NCBI RefSeq assembly: GCF_001885075.1
Contig: NZ_MODU01000004.1
Coordinates: 3,038,001-3,102,000, forward strand
Direction: 5' to 3'
DNA from: Alteromonas sp. V450
GTDB lineage: Bacteria; Pseudomonadota; Gammaproteobacteria; Enterobacterales; Alteromonadaceae
Length of the DNA stretch: 64,000 nt
Shown: positions 8,672-17,166 of the stretch, piece after piece
Numbering within the stretch: position 1 is the first letter of the stretch
Layout of the letters: each line of letters begins with the position of its first letter
Position numbers and translations under genes: made by a program
The notes under the pieces: generated by a model
The model's database searches: none
What the model saw: only the letters and a program-made list of their open reading frames with translations
What the model was told of the DNA's origin: nothing

Positions 8672-9970
8672 CTACACCACACGCACAGCTATACGATGAC
8701 AGGCATTGTTTAAATACCCTTTTGGATTCCATCCAGGTAGCACCATAGGCTGAGACTTTCCATGCTCATCTTGTGCTTTAGCCCATACCTCGTAATAGCC
8801 CTGCTGAGGGAAGTTTATCTGAGTACTAAACTGCTGCCATGCGTGTCTGTTTGCCGGTGCGTTCAGCTGAGCAAGATGCCACGTTTGGCCAAAATCGATA
8901 GAGGTAAACACCTTGGCAATTTTGCCCTCACCACTCCATGCATGTCCCCGAACGGTTAGCTTTTCTTTAAGAGAGTGGTCGCTGCCAGACTTTGGAAAGG
9001 TAATAAGCGACTTAACTGGCATGGCTTCAATAATACACATGTCTTCGTCGGCAACTTTCGCGCCAGGCGCTACAGGTTTACACGGCATTCTATAGGCTTT
9101 ACCCAGCATTTTTGCACCGTCGTGCACACGGTCTCGAATTACAATTTTCTTAAGCCACTTGCCTGACGTTGATGCAGGCCAGCCACCAAATACAAGCCGC
9201 AGCGGGTAGCCGTTCATTAAGGGAAGCGGTTCATCATTCATTGCCCACGCGATTAACGACTCGTCCTCCATCGCTTTGTCGATGGGCACGCCACGAGAAA
9301 TAGCCGCTTTGCCCGGTGTTCGGCTTAAATGCTGATCATCACCGTAATAGCCAATGTAAACCGCGTCTTCCTTTACGCCCACTGCTTTTAGCACGTCTTT
9401 TAGCCTCACTCCTGTCCAGCGTGGGCAGCCTACTGCTCCTGTCGTCCACTGGTTACCGGTAGCGGCCGGTGAGAACTCAGCACGCCCATTTCCACCACAC
9501 TCTAACGTTAACTGATAGGTGTAATGCTTAAATTGAGCTTTTAGTTCTTCAAGGGTAAAGGTTTTTGACTGTGCTGCAGACTCCCCTTCAATAGTAAGCG
9601 TCCAGCTGCTTGCATCGGGCGCTTGCGGGGGAATACCGTTATTTCTTACAAACAAGCGCGAAGCAGGTGTGACTGCATCATCCAATAGGTGTGCTGGTGT
9701 TTCTGCGTTTAATGGTCTGTCATTGAGTATGGTTAAACCGTCTTTACCTTTAACAGAAAAAGGCGTGTCGGCCTGCGCAAATGCTGCAGGAATGAGGCCC
9801 GCTGGCATAAATTGCCCGTACACCACTTCGGCACCGAGTAACAAAGACAGTGACTTTAACCCTTTGATAAAACCTCGGCGAGTCAGTGTATTGCTGGTTC
9901 TTTGAAAAACCTGTTCGTCGGCTTTTACAGGATCTTTGGCATAAAGTTCGTGAAGACCGCGTTTTTTCAC
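8672..9970 (-). CDS. sorA: Periplasmic sulfite dehydrogenase, molybdopterin subunit (SorA-like)
   Basis: Of 432 residues from a GTG at 9970 with AAGGTGG upstream. A twin-arginine signal (TRRGFIKGL, residues 30-38) directs the folded enzyme to the periplasm. The sulfite oxidase family molybdenum-ligand cysteine is in LTLECGGNGR (C158), followed by the dimerisation domain in the C-terminal third (ITFPKSGS... AWSGEGKI). It oxidises sulfite to sulfate and is encoded with its cytochrome c partner. It lies 65 bp downstream of a YeiH-type exporter gene and after a dioxygenase and aldo/keto reductase, placing sulfite oxidation at the end of a desulfonation pathway. Confidence 0.88.
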   Translation of the reverse strand: MKKRGLHELYAKDPVKADEQVFQRTSNTLTRRGFIKGLKSLSLLLGAEVVYGQFMPAGLIPAAFAQADTPFSVKGKDGLTILNDRPLNAETPAHLLDDAVTPASRLFVRNNGIPPQAPDASSWTLTIEGESAAQSKTFTLEELKAQFKHYTYQLTLECGGNGRAEFSPAATGNQWTTGAVGCPRWTGVRLKDVLKAVGVKEDAVYIGYYGDDQHLSRTPGKAAISRGVPIDKAMEDESLIAWAMNDEPLPLMNGYPLRLVFGGWPASTSGKWLKKIVIRDRVHDGAKMLGKAYRMPCKPVAPGAKVADEDMCIIEAMPVKSLITFPKSGSDHSLKEKLTVRGHAWSGEGKIAKVFTSIDFGQTWHLAQLNAPANRHAWQQFSTQINFPQQGYYEVWAKAQDEHGKSQPMVLPGWNPKGYLNNACHRIAVRVV

Positions 9971-10035
9971 TGAGACCACCTTATCAGTACAAAAGATTTT
10001 GTATTTAAAACATGTTGCAAAATGATGAACGGCTT

Positions 10036-11040
10036 TTACATAGCGTAAAGAAAACCAAGAATAAGCAGTGCAATCCAAAGGGTTTCAACAACTATCATGA
10101 CAATAGGCAACACGCCCACTTCGGCAAGCTTGCCCAGGTTTGACTTCATGCCAATCGCGGTAATGGAAACAACCAGAAAAAAACGAGAAACCTGCGTACC
10201 TGCTTCAATCACAAATTCAGGTAACGATACAAAGCTATTGAGCAACATGAGTGCAATAAAACCGATAAGAAACAGAGGCATTTTAGGTACTTCACCGCCC
10301 TCTGCTTGGGTACTGGCTTTATAGAATCTCTTAATAACGAGCATCATGATCAGTACTACCGGCATCAGCATGGCTACGCGCACCAATTTGGTAAGGGTCG
10401 CCATATCACCCGCACTTTCTGACACCGAGTAACCAGCCCCTACCACCTGCGCCACGTCATGAATTGTGCCGCCTAGAAAGATACCCGCTTCAGTGTCGGT
10501 CATGCCTAGTTGCCCCGCGATTATGGGATAAAGCACCATCGCAATAGTGGACATGGCCGTTACGCCTATAACGGTAAGCAGGGTGTCTCGCTCGTGGTTT
10601 TCACCTTTTGGTAGTATGGTAGAAATGGCTAACGCAGCAGAAGCACCGCAAATAGCCACGGAGCCGCCAGTAAGTGCACCAAAGCGCTTTTGAAGTCCCA
10701 ACGCTTTTGCCAAGCCTACGCCCAATACAATGGTCGTAAAAATGGCGCCAGCAAGCATGAGCGCTGTTTGCCAACCTAGCACTGCCAAGTCACCTAGCGC
10801 TATTCTTAAGCCCAGTAAAACCACACCCGCGCGAAGCAAGGTACTTGCGGTAAAATCGATACCGCACGCGCATGGCGTATCGTTTTGGTACAAAAACGAA
10901 ACTGCCATGCCTAACAGTAAAGCGAACAACATAGCAGGGGCATTGTAGTGCTCACTTAAAAACAAGGCCGCCATGCCTGTGATAGTAGCAATACCCAGCC
11001 CAGGCCAAATGTTTTTACATTTTACTGCTATGTCATTCAT
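10036..11040 (-). CDS. YeiH/UPF0324 family putative sulfate exporter
   Basis: Of 334 residues with about ten hydrophobic helices and the family motifs GGSVAICGASAALA and GIFLGGTIHDVAQVVGAGY. YeiH-type proteins are annotated as putative sulfate exporters, largely from context with sulfonate catabolism. The ATG at 11040 is chosen because it lies 4 bp after the dioxygenase stop; a longer start would overlap that gene. The position between a desulfonating-type dioxygenase and SorAB fits export of sulfur oxyanions. Transport direction and substrate are not visible in the sequence. Confidence 0.85.
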   Translation of the reverse strand: MNDIAVKCKNIWPGLGIATITGMAALFLSEHYNAPAMLFALLLGMAVSFLYQNDTPCACGIDFTASTLLRAGVVLLGLRIALGDLAVLGWQTALMLAGAIFTTIVLGVGLAKALGLQKRFGALTGGSVAICGASAALAISTILPKGENHERDTLLTVIGVTAMSTIAMVLYPIIAGQLGMTDTEAGIFLGGTIHDVAQVVGAGYSVSESAGDMATLTKLVRVAMLMPVVLIMMLVIKRFYKASTQAEGGEVPKMPLFLIGFIALMLLNSFVSLPEFVIEAGTQVSRFFLVVSITAIGMKSNLGKLAEVGVLPIVMIVVETLWIALLILGFLYAM

Positions 11041-11044
11041 TGCA

Positions 11045-12052
11045 TTAACGCTCTGAAGCAACCAATGCCACAAGCACTACACGCTTGCGATCGCCAGAGT
11101 AGGGACGACGGCCGTGCATTGCACGATAGTTATCGACAATTGCCACGTCCCCGTCTTGCCACTCTAAATCAAACGTGAAGTCTTCAGAAAGCTCAGCAAT
11201 ACGCTCTAGCCCTTCTTTCGGGATAGCGCTACCGTCACCAAACGAAATGGCTGAAGATGGGTTCTCGCGAACGCCTTTCCAGCCCATGTAAGCTGCAATA
11301 AGCTGGTTGTAGAACACTTCAGAACCGTCAGCTAACTCAATGACTGCTGGAAGTACAGGCGTAATCGCTTTTAAGCTACCATCTTCCATCCACTCCCAGC
11401 TGTAACCTAATTCTTTAAGCTTAGCTTCACCCTCTTCTACGGTTTCAACACTCAATGTGCTTTTCCAGCTACGCCCTTGACCTGAATTGATGTCATTTGC
11501 TGCAGGCATGGTAGTGGTGTACTTCAGACCTTTTTCTTTAAAGTCCCTTGCCAGTTCGGGGCTTTCCGCTTTCAATGCTTCAAACAGTTTGTCTGAACGA
11601 CACAACGGCGTAGCACCGCCCTCATCTGCTGCAGTTTTACAAAAGAAGAAAAGCTTACTTGGAGAAATAGGTGTTTGAGCCATTTCGTGATGAAGAAAAA
11701 TCTCTACATCTTTAGGTGCTTCGTTAGCGGTAAATACACGTTCGGTGTAGTTAATACGCACCGCGTTAGACAGAGACTCTTGATAAGTAAAGTTAGGATA
11801 GCCGAAGCCTGCTGAAAAAACGTCAAAGGTCTCTGCTGAATCAAGAGGGAACCCTCTAAACAGCAGCGCACCTGATTTAGCTAGTCTTGCTTCAAGTTCT
11901 GCCTGATTCGCTTTAACAAACGCAACCGTTTCTTCTACAGTGGAACAGCTTTCATTGTTCACGACAATTTCAGGGAACACGCCGCCGTTGTAGTTGTGCT
12001 GAGTAGGTACGCTTGCATACGCTACCGCAGAGCTGTCATTGACGTTTTTCAT
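11045..12052 (-). CDS. TauD/TfdA-family Fe(II)/2-oxoglutarate dioxygenase, probable sugar-sulfonate dioxygenase
   Basis: Of 335 residues. The iron site appears as H121-x-E123 (in FLHHEMAQ) with distal H313 (MHGRRPYSG), and R322/R324 follow for 2-oxoglutarate. Acidic ligand is Glu (HxE), as in clavaminate synthase-like members, not the HxD of TauD. AGGAG precedes the ATG. It lies 9 bp after an aldo/keto reductase gene and before sulfate export and sulfite oxidation genes. Cleavage of a C-S bond to give sulfite and an aldehyde would explain every neighbour, as in the oxygenolytic sulfoquinovose route reported for Marinobacterium. The substrate is inferred. Confidence 0.85.
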   Translation of the reverse strand: MKNVNDSSAVAYASVPTQHNYNGGVFPEIVVNNESCSTVEETVAFVKANQAELEARLAKSGALLFRGFPLDSAETFDVFSAGFGYPNFTYQESLSNAVRINYTERVFTANEAPKDVEIFLHHEMAQTPISPSKLFFFCKTAADEGGATPLCRSDKLFEALKAESPELARDFKEKGLKYTTTMPAANDINSGQGRSWKSTLSVETVEEGEAKLKELGYSWEWMEDGSLKAITPVLPAVIELADGSEVFYNQLIAAYMGWKGVRENPSSAISFGDGSAIPKEGLERIAELSEDFTFDLEWQDGDVAIVDNYRAMHGRRPYSGDRKRVVLVALVASER

Positions 12053-12061
12053 AGTTTACTC

Positions 12062-13027
12062 CTAGTCGTAAATGGGGTGAAAACGATTAAAGGCCGCTTC
12101 ACAGAAGTGACCCGGATCGTTAAATCGACGATTCATGTTTAATGCAGAAATAGCCTGCATTTCACTTTCACTCAATGAAAAATCGAAAAGCGCCAGGTTC
12201 TCTTTCATGCGTTCTACTTTTGACGTTTTCGGAATAATCGCGTTGCCGCGCTGAATGCCCCAACGCAATACGATTTGCGCTGGCGTTTTACCGTGGGCTT
12301 TTGCAGCAGCTTTCACTACATCCTGCTGGAGTACTGATTCAGTTTGGTCAGCCATTTCAAGCTCGAGGTATGAAAGCGCACCTAAAGGTGAGAACGCGGT
12401 AACGTTTAAGCCATAGTCTTTTGCCAAGCGAATTAAACGCTCTTGGGTAAGGTAAGGGTGAGATTCAATTTGCAGCATTGCCGGCTTAATGCGCGCGTAG
12501 CTCATTAGGTCGTTAAGCAACCCTGTGTTGTAGTTACACACACCGATTTGTTTTACTTTGCCACTATCCGCTAGCGCTTCCATGGCTTCCCATGTTTTAT
12601 GAAGCGGTACTGGAGCAAGCTCCATTTTAGGCTCGGCTGCATCGGGCTCATAAAACCATTCAGGTGGATATCGCGTTTCGATTGGTACGAACTTTTGCGC
12701 GATAGGGAAATGGATAAGGTATAAGTCTAGGTAGTCTAGCTGTAAATCAGATAGCGTTTTTTCAAGCGCCAGCGCTACATGCTCAGGGGCGTGAAAGGTA
12801 TTCCAAAGTTTCGATGTTACCCACAACTCTGCTCTGGTACATAGGCCTTCATCAATAGCGCGCTTTATGCCTTCGCCCACTTCTTTTTCGTTACCATAAT
12901 CTGCGGCGCAGTCTAAATGGCGATAGCCAGCCTTAATTGCTTGGTACGTGGTTTCGGCACAAATGGCTGTATCTACTTTCCAAAAGCCAAAACCTACCTC
13001 AGGTATCTTATTCATTGTTTCATTCAC
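12062..13027 (-). CDS. Aldo/keto reductase, probable 6-oxo-sugar reductase
   Basis: Of 321 residues, an AKR with the full catalytic tetrad D39, Y44, K73 and H106 (LDCAADYG, TSKLW, IHFP) and the NAD(P) region IPKTSKVERMKENL. It is closest in style to aldose/xylose reductases (WFYEPDAAEPKMELAPVPL). First gene of the operon AKR-dioxygenase-YeiH-SorAB. In known oxygenolytic sulfoquinovose routes an AKR (SmoB or its analogue) reduces the 6-oxo-glucose left after sulfite release, which fits this position. The start at 13027 has AAGG close upstream; an ATG at 13015 is possible. Confidence 0.88.
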   Translation of the reverse strand: MNETMNKIPEVGFGFWKVDTAICAETTYQAIKAGYRHLDCAADYGNEKEVGEGIKRAIDEGLCTRAELWVTSKLWNTFHAPEHVALALEKTLSDLQLDYLDLYLIHFPIAQKFVPIETRYPPEWFYEPDAAEPKMELAPVPLHKTWEAMEALADSGKVKQIGVCNYNTGLLNDLMSYARIKPAMLQIESHPYLTQERLIRLAKDYGLNVTAFSPLGALSYLELEMADQTESVLQQDVVKAAAKAHGKTPAQIVLRWGIQRGNAIIPKTSKVERMKENLALFDFSLSESEMQAISALNMNRRFNDPGHFCEAAFNRFHPIYD

Positions 13028-13102
13028 CTTAGAATTTGTTGCATTAAGCTAATTCGTTTTACTTTAACAGCATGCTCTTGTATAACTTCAGCTTCAAACT
13101 TT

Positions 13103-13118
13103 AGTCTTGTATAAGACA
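13103..13118. promoter_or_regulatory. GntR-type operator before the AKR-dioxygenase operon
   Basis: GTCTTGTATAAGAC (13104-13117) is a dyad of the same type as the one before the GH31 gene. Read on the minus strand, TAACTTATGTCTTATA is identical to the GH31 promoter, so the resemblance extends beyond the dyad. It lies about 76 bp upstream of the AKR start. The remainder of the 365-bp gap 13028-13392 shows no other feature I can support. Confidence 0.75.
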
Positions 13119-13392
13119 TAAGTTATTACACAGCCATTATGATGTCAACAAAGTGTTAACAGGTCGTTCTGCATGGTTGTTGAAAAAGTGAAATGATCGC
13201 GACTAGTGTGCTAAGCAGTGTTCAACCTATACGCTATCGGCTGGACTGTTTTTTGAAAGCGCAGATGAAGAGGAACTGTAACGCGATCGATCAAACTTAA
13301 GACGTGAGCAATTAACCTTGGAAATTTGAAAGGTCGGCCTGATTAAAAAAGCCGCAACCACTTAGACAGAGCGCAGCAAAAATCAACGCGAA

Positions 13393-14142
13393 CTAATCTA
13401 GCTCCACTTGATAATGATAATGGTCGCTTCTGCATTTACTTTCGCGATACTCGATAAGTTTGCCATCTATGGATTCAGTGACACGAGTGACCAAAAGCAA
13501 CGGTGTACCCTTTTCAACACCTAGATTTTTTGCATCACTTTTTGACGCAAGGACAGCTTTGATACTATCTCGAGTTTTAAATACGGTTTGATTGTAGTCT
13601 GTTTGATAAAAGTGATACAACGTGTGGGGAATGTCTTCGCGCTTTTCGATATCAGAGAACATTTTGGATGGTAGAAATATGGTTTCTAACATACAGAATT
13701 CATTTTCTAATATACGTCTACGTTTGATCTTTACTGTTTTATCCTTGGCGGCAAGTGCAAGCGCAAGTTGAACCGTTTCGCTCGGCTCTACCAACTCTTT
13801 ACTAATGAGCTCGGCCTTAGGCAAATCGGCACCTTTGCCGTCAGCTTGTAATGGAAAGAAGCGAAACAAGGCATCTTGAGCAGTATGTTCAGAAACGAAT
13901 GTACCAACACCTTGTCTACGGGTTACAATTTTAGTGTCGGTAAGCAACGTGAGAGCTTTACGAACAGTTCCTTGGCTCACCTTGAACTCATCTGCAAGTT
14001 TAAACTCACTAGGTAGCATCTCACCAGGTTGCCATCGACGCTCGACAATAAGTTGCTTTATGTATTCAGCGACCTGTTGATACAAAGGCTGAAAAGCAAG
14101 ACTTGGACCGCTGAGTTTGTGATCGAATTGAGATGAAGACAT
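13393..14142 (-). CDS. GntR/HutC-family transcriptional regulator
   Basis: Of 249 residues. An N-terminal winged helix (about 15-85; LPSEFKLADEFKVSQGTVRKALTLL in two halves is the GntR signature) is followed by a UTRA effector domain (about 100-245, with LETIFLPSKMF and LIEYRESKCRSDHYHY). HutC-type regulators are usually repressors released by a small sugar- or acid-like ligand. It is divergent from the TauE/SafE gene and surrounded by the sulfonate genes. The dyad found before the GH31 gene, the AKR and a distant TonB receptor is the likely operator; none is seen before its own start. Confidence 0.9.
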   Translation of the reverse strand: MSSSQFDHKLSGPSLAFQPLYQQVAEYIKQLIVERRWQPGEMLPSEFKLADEFKVSQGTVRKALTLLTDTKIVTRRQGVGTFVSEHTAQDALFRFFPLQADGKGADLPKAELISKELVEPSETVQLALALAAKDKTVKIKRRRILENEFCMLETIFLPSKMFSDIEKREDIPHTLYHFYQTDYNQTVFKTRDSIKAVLASKSDAKNLGVEKGTPLLLVTRVTESIDGKLIEYRESKCRSDHYHYQVELD

Positions 14143-14240
14143 GAACCCTAACCTAAACGCTTAATTATTCTTTTTATATCATACACAAGAGTTATAGCGC
14201 ATTTTTGATTTAAATCACATATATCATAGGAATAACGTAC

Positions 14241-14993
14241 ATGCTTTTGGAAACACTGCTGCCCATGTTCGTCCTTTTAGGGCTTGCGACGCTTCTTCAA
14301 ACATTAAGCGGGTTTGGTTTTGGGCTGATGGTCGTTTCAAGCTTTACTCTGTTTAATATAATGCCCCTTACCGCTACAACCTTCTTAGTCTGCTTTTTAA
14401 GCTTGTTTAACTCTATTAGCCTTGTGATAAAAAGCAGAGAACATATCAACACGCGCGCATTTAGAATTATTGTAATTAGCGGCATACCATTCATGATTTT
14501 AGGCTATGCTCTGCTAGAGTATTTGTCAGAGCAAACAGCAAGTTGGCTGAACATTATTTTAGGCTTCGCAATTTTGAGTTGTTGCGCTTTGTTGCTGATA
14601 AAGCGAAAACACACTGCGCCGTCGGGAAAAGCCTACGGCTTTAGCATTGCCGGTGCACTAGGAGGGTTGCTTGGAGGACTGTTTTCAACATTTGGCCCCC
14701 CGGTGGTATTTCAATGTTATCGACAACAGTGGCCAATAAATCAAATTCGAATAACACTTCTTGCGGTATTCAGCGTGACCGCGGCCATACGGTTAGCTAT
14801 CATTCCTTTTGGCACACTTCCAAGCCAAGGAACGTTACTATTAACTGTATGTGCCATTCCTGTCGTTCTTATTTTTACTCGGATTGGACGTCTACTTGCT
14901 GCGAAAGTTGATGCTTCGTTCGTGCGACTTTTGGCTCTGCTAATGTTAACCGCTAGTGGTGCCACGTTGATTATTAAAAGTTTGCCTGTGTAA
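14241..14993 (+). CDS. TauE/SafE (TSUP) family membrane transporter
   Basis: Of 250 residues with about eight hydrophobic helices and the two-repeat TSUP layout (LSGFGFGLMVVSSF near the N-terminus; GGLLGGLFSTFGPPVVF in the second half). TSUP proteins export sulfite, sulfoacetate or other organosulfonates. Located between the GntR regulator (98-bp divergent gap) and the GH31 gene, it probably disposes of sulfite or a sulfonated product. Substrate inferred from context. Confidence 0.85.
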   Translation: MLLETLLPMFVLLGLATLLQTLSGFGFGLMVVSSFTLFNIMPLTATTFLVCFLSLFNSISLVIKSREHINTRAFRIIVISGIPFMILGYALLEYLSEQTASWLNIILGFAILSCCALLLIKRKHTAPSGKAYGFSIAGALGGLLGGLFSTFGPPVVFQCYRQQWPINQIRITLLAVFSVTAAIRLAIIPFGTLPSQGTLLLTVCAIPVVLIFTRIGRLLAAKVDASFVRLLALLMLTASGATLIIKSLPV

Positions 14994-15032
14994 CTTTTAT
15001 CATCATTCATCAAATCCAGATTGACACCTAAG

Positions 15033-15067
15033 TTACATTTCATTAACTTATGTCTTATATAAGACAT
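15033..15067 (+). promoter_or_regulatory. GH31 promoter with overlapping GntR-type operator
   Basis: The 18-bp perfect palindrome ATGTCTTATATAAGACAT occupies 15050-15067. A promoter TTACAT (15033-15038), 17 bp, TATATA (15056-15061) has its -10 inside the palindrome, so a bound repressor would block RNA polymerase. The GH31 start lies 17 bp downstream. Related dyads occur at 13103 and 50666. Confidence 0.8.
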
Positions 15068-15083
15068 GTAGAGTAGTGAAAAT

Positions 15084-17150
15084 ATGAGTAACGCATTTTG
15101 TGTGACTGAGCCAGACTGGAACGACATTAAAGCGGCTGACATCACTGAACAGCCCTTTTTGTCAGACGATAAAACACTCATCGTCCCTACCCAATACGGT
15201 GAGTTGAGTTTAAGTATTAGTCAGTTTGGGTTGCGTATTCAAAGTGACGTGAATGCTACTGATAAATTCGGCATGCTCACCCAGGCGCCCGATAAGCAAG
15301 TGTTAGTGCTCTCAGGTGATAAATCGCACAGCACGCTAGCGGCGGGCGACTATCGACTGGAAATTTTTGCCTCACCACTGCATTTCAAACTTTACAAAAA
15401 TGATGTACTTGTTCAACAAAGCGCCACTGACGGACACTTTGTGCGCCAACATCGCTTGCCACCGTTCGCCAAAACCGACAAAGGTTGGTTGGTCAGCTTA
15501 GAACTCAACTACGACGAGGCCGTTTATGGTCTTGGTGAAAAATGGGGCAAACTCGACAAGCGTGGCCAACTTATTCGTTCATTCAATCACGACGCTTTGG
15601 GCGTAAATGCCGAAAAATCTTACAAAAATACGCCTTACGCGTGGAGTCCAGAAGGCTGGAACCTTTTTGTACACACACCAGCTCCAGTTACCCATGGCAT
15701 CGGCTACGCACCATGGTCACAACGAGCCTATGTATGTTTTGTAGAAGACAATCTACTCGATTTATTTTTGTTCCATCAAGACTCGCCAGCTAAAAGCCTT
15801 CAAACCTACAGTGAGTTAACAGGGTTTGCCCCTACGCCTCCTACGTGGAGCTTAGGCGTGATCCTGTCTAAAGCGTATTATAAAGATGCGGATGAGCTGC
15901 TCGCCGTCGCCCGCGAAGTGCGTGAAAAGAATATGCCTTGCGATGTAATTACTCTAGACGGGCGCGCATGGCAAGACACTGATACCCGTTTTGCTTTTGA
16001 ATGGGACCCTAAGCGCTACGCCGATCCACAGCCAGTTATCGATGAGCTAAAGGCATTGGGCTTTAAAATCTGTGTGTGGGAATACCCCATGATTTCAGTG
16101 AAAAACCCGCTTTACAAAAAAGCCGCTGAAAAAGGCTGGCTAATAAAAGACAAACGGACCGGAGAAGCTTACCGGTATGAGTGGGATTTAAGCCCTTTTG
16201 GCGAAGTGCTTACGCCACTACCAGACTCGGGTATTTTAGACTTTACTAATCCAGACGCTTACGAATTTTGGAAAACCTCGCACAAGCCTCTATTTGACCT
16301 TGGCGTGGACATGATAAAAGCTGATTTTGGTGAACAACTTGAAGACGACAACATGCTGTCGTACAGCGGTGATTCAGGCAATCGCCTGCATAACGTGTAC
16401 AGTATGCTCTACAACCGTTGTGTTTACGAAGCCGCAGAAGCTTACTGTAAAACAGGTCCTTTCTTATTCAGTCGCTCAGCTTGGACGGGAAGTCAGCGTT
16501 ATCCATCGCAGTGGGGCGGCGATCCTCAAGCAGACTGGCACGGCCTTGCAGCCAGTATTCGCGGCAGTTTGTCGTGGGGTATGTCAGGCGGCCCCTTTTT
16601 CGCTACCGATATAGGCGGTTTCTACAAAGACACCCGAGATGCAGAACTTTACGTGAGATGGGCACAAGCGTCAGTGTTTAGTGCCCACATGCGATTGCAC
16701 GGTATTGGCCCTCGTGAACCATGGTCATATGGTGAAGCTGCCTCTGATGCTGTATTTAAGGCGCTAAGACTAAGATACAAACTTATTCCATATCTAAAGG
16801 AAACTGCCGAAAAAGCATCACAAACAGGGCTTCCAGTTCAACGCGCAATGGCATTAGCCTTTCCAGAACAGCCGCTTTCTCACGGTTTTGAGCAGCAATT
16901 TATGTGTGGTGATGACCTACTTGTTGTTCCCTGTGTGGTGCCCGGTGGAAAAATTAAGTACTACTTACCAAAAGGAGAATGGATACGGTTTGGAACCGAC
17001 GACGTAGTACAGGGAGAGCAATACAAAGAAGAAATACTTGCGCTAAACGAAGTGGCGGTGTTCATACAAAAAGGCAGTCGCATAGCAATGGGTCCAGATG
17101 TTCAACATACCGATATGGATATGTCGAACACAACATTTTGGCCAGCGTAG
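15084..17150 (+). CDS. GH31 alpha-glycosidase, candidate sulfoquinovosidase
   Basis: Of 688 residues, no signal peptide, so cytoplasmic. The GH31 nucleophile is D414 (KADFGEQ) and the acid/base D480 (WGGDPQADW). Overall it resembles YicI-type enzymes (FEWDP, ICVWEYP, DIGGF) more than E. coli YihQ. The substrate loop differs from YicI: it reads DGRAWQDTDTRFAFEWDP, with R302 where YicI has an aromatic residue. YihQ uses an Arg in this loop to hold the sulfonate, so R302 may be informative, though my alignment is from memory. Co-operon with an SGLT-like symporter and under the shared GntR-type operator. An ordinary alpha-glucosidase or xylosidase remains possible. Confidence 0.82.
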   Translation: MSNAFCVTEPDWNDIKAADITEQPFLSDDKTLIVPTQYGELSLSISQFGLRIQSDVNATDKFGMLTQAPDKQVLVLSGDKSHSTLAAGDYRLEIFASPLHFKLYKNDVLVQQSATDGHFVRQHRLPPFAKTDKGWLVSLELNYDEAVYGLGEKWGKLDKRGQLIRSFNHDALGVNAEKSYKNTPYAWSPEGWNLFVHTPAPVTHGIGYAPWSQRAYVCFVEDNLLDLFLFHQDSPAKSLQTYSELTGFAPTPPTWSLGVILSKAYYKDADELLAVAREVREKNMPCDVITLDGRAWQDTDTRFAFEWDPKRYADPQPVIDELKALGFKICVWEYPMISVKNPLYKKAAEKGWLIKDKRTGEAYRYEWDLSPFGEVLTPLPDSGILDFTNPDAYEFWKTSHKPLFDLGVDMIKADFGEQLEDDNMLSYSGDSGNRLHNVYSMLYNRCVYEAAEAYCKTGPFLFSRSAWTGSQRYPSQWGGDPQADWHGLAASIRGSLSWGMSGGPFFATDIGGFYKDTRDAELYVRWAQASVFSAHMRLHGIGPREPWSYGEAASDAVFKALRLRYKLIPYLKETAEKASQTGLPVQRAMALAFPEQPLSHGFEQQFMCGDDLLVVPCVVPGGKIKYYLPKGEWIRFGTDDVVQGEQYKEEILALNEVAVFIQKGSRIAMGPDVQHTDMDMSNTTFWPA

Positions 17151-17166
17151 CGCTTAGGAGCAGTTC

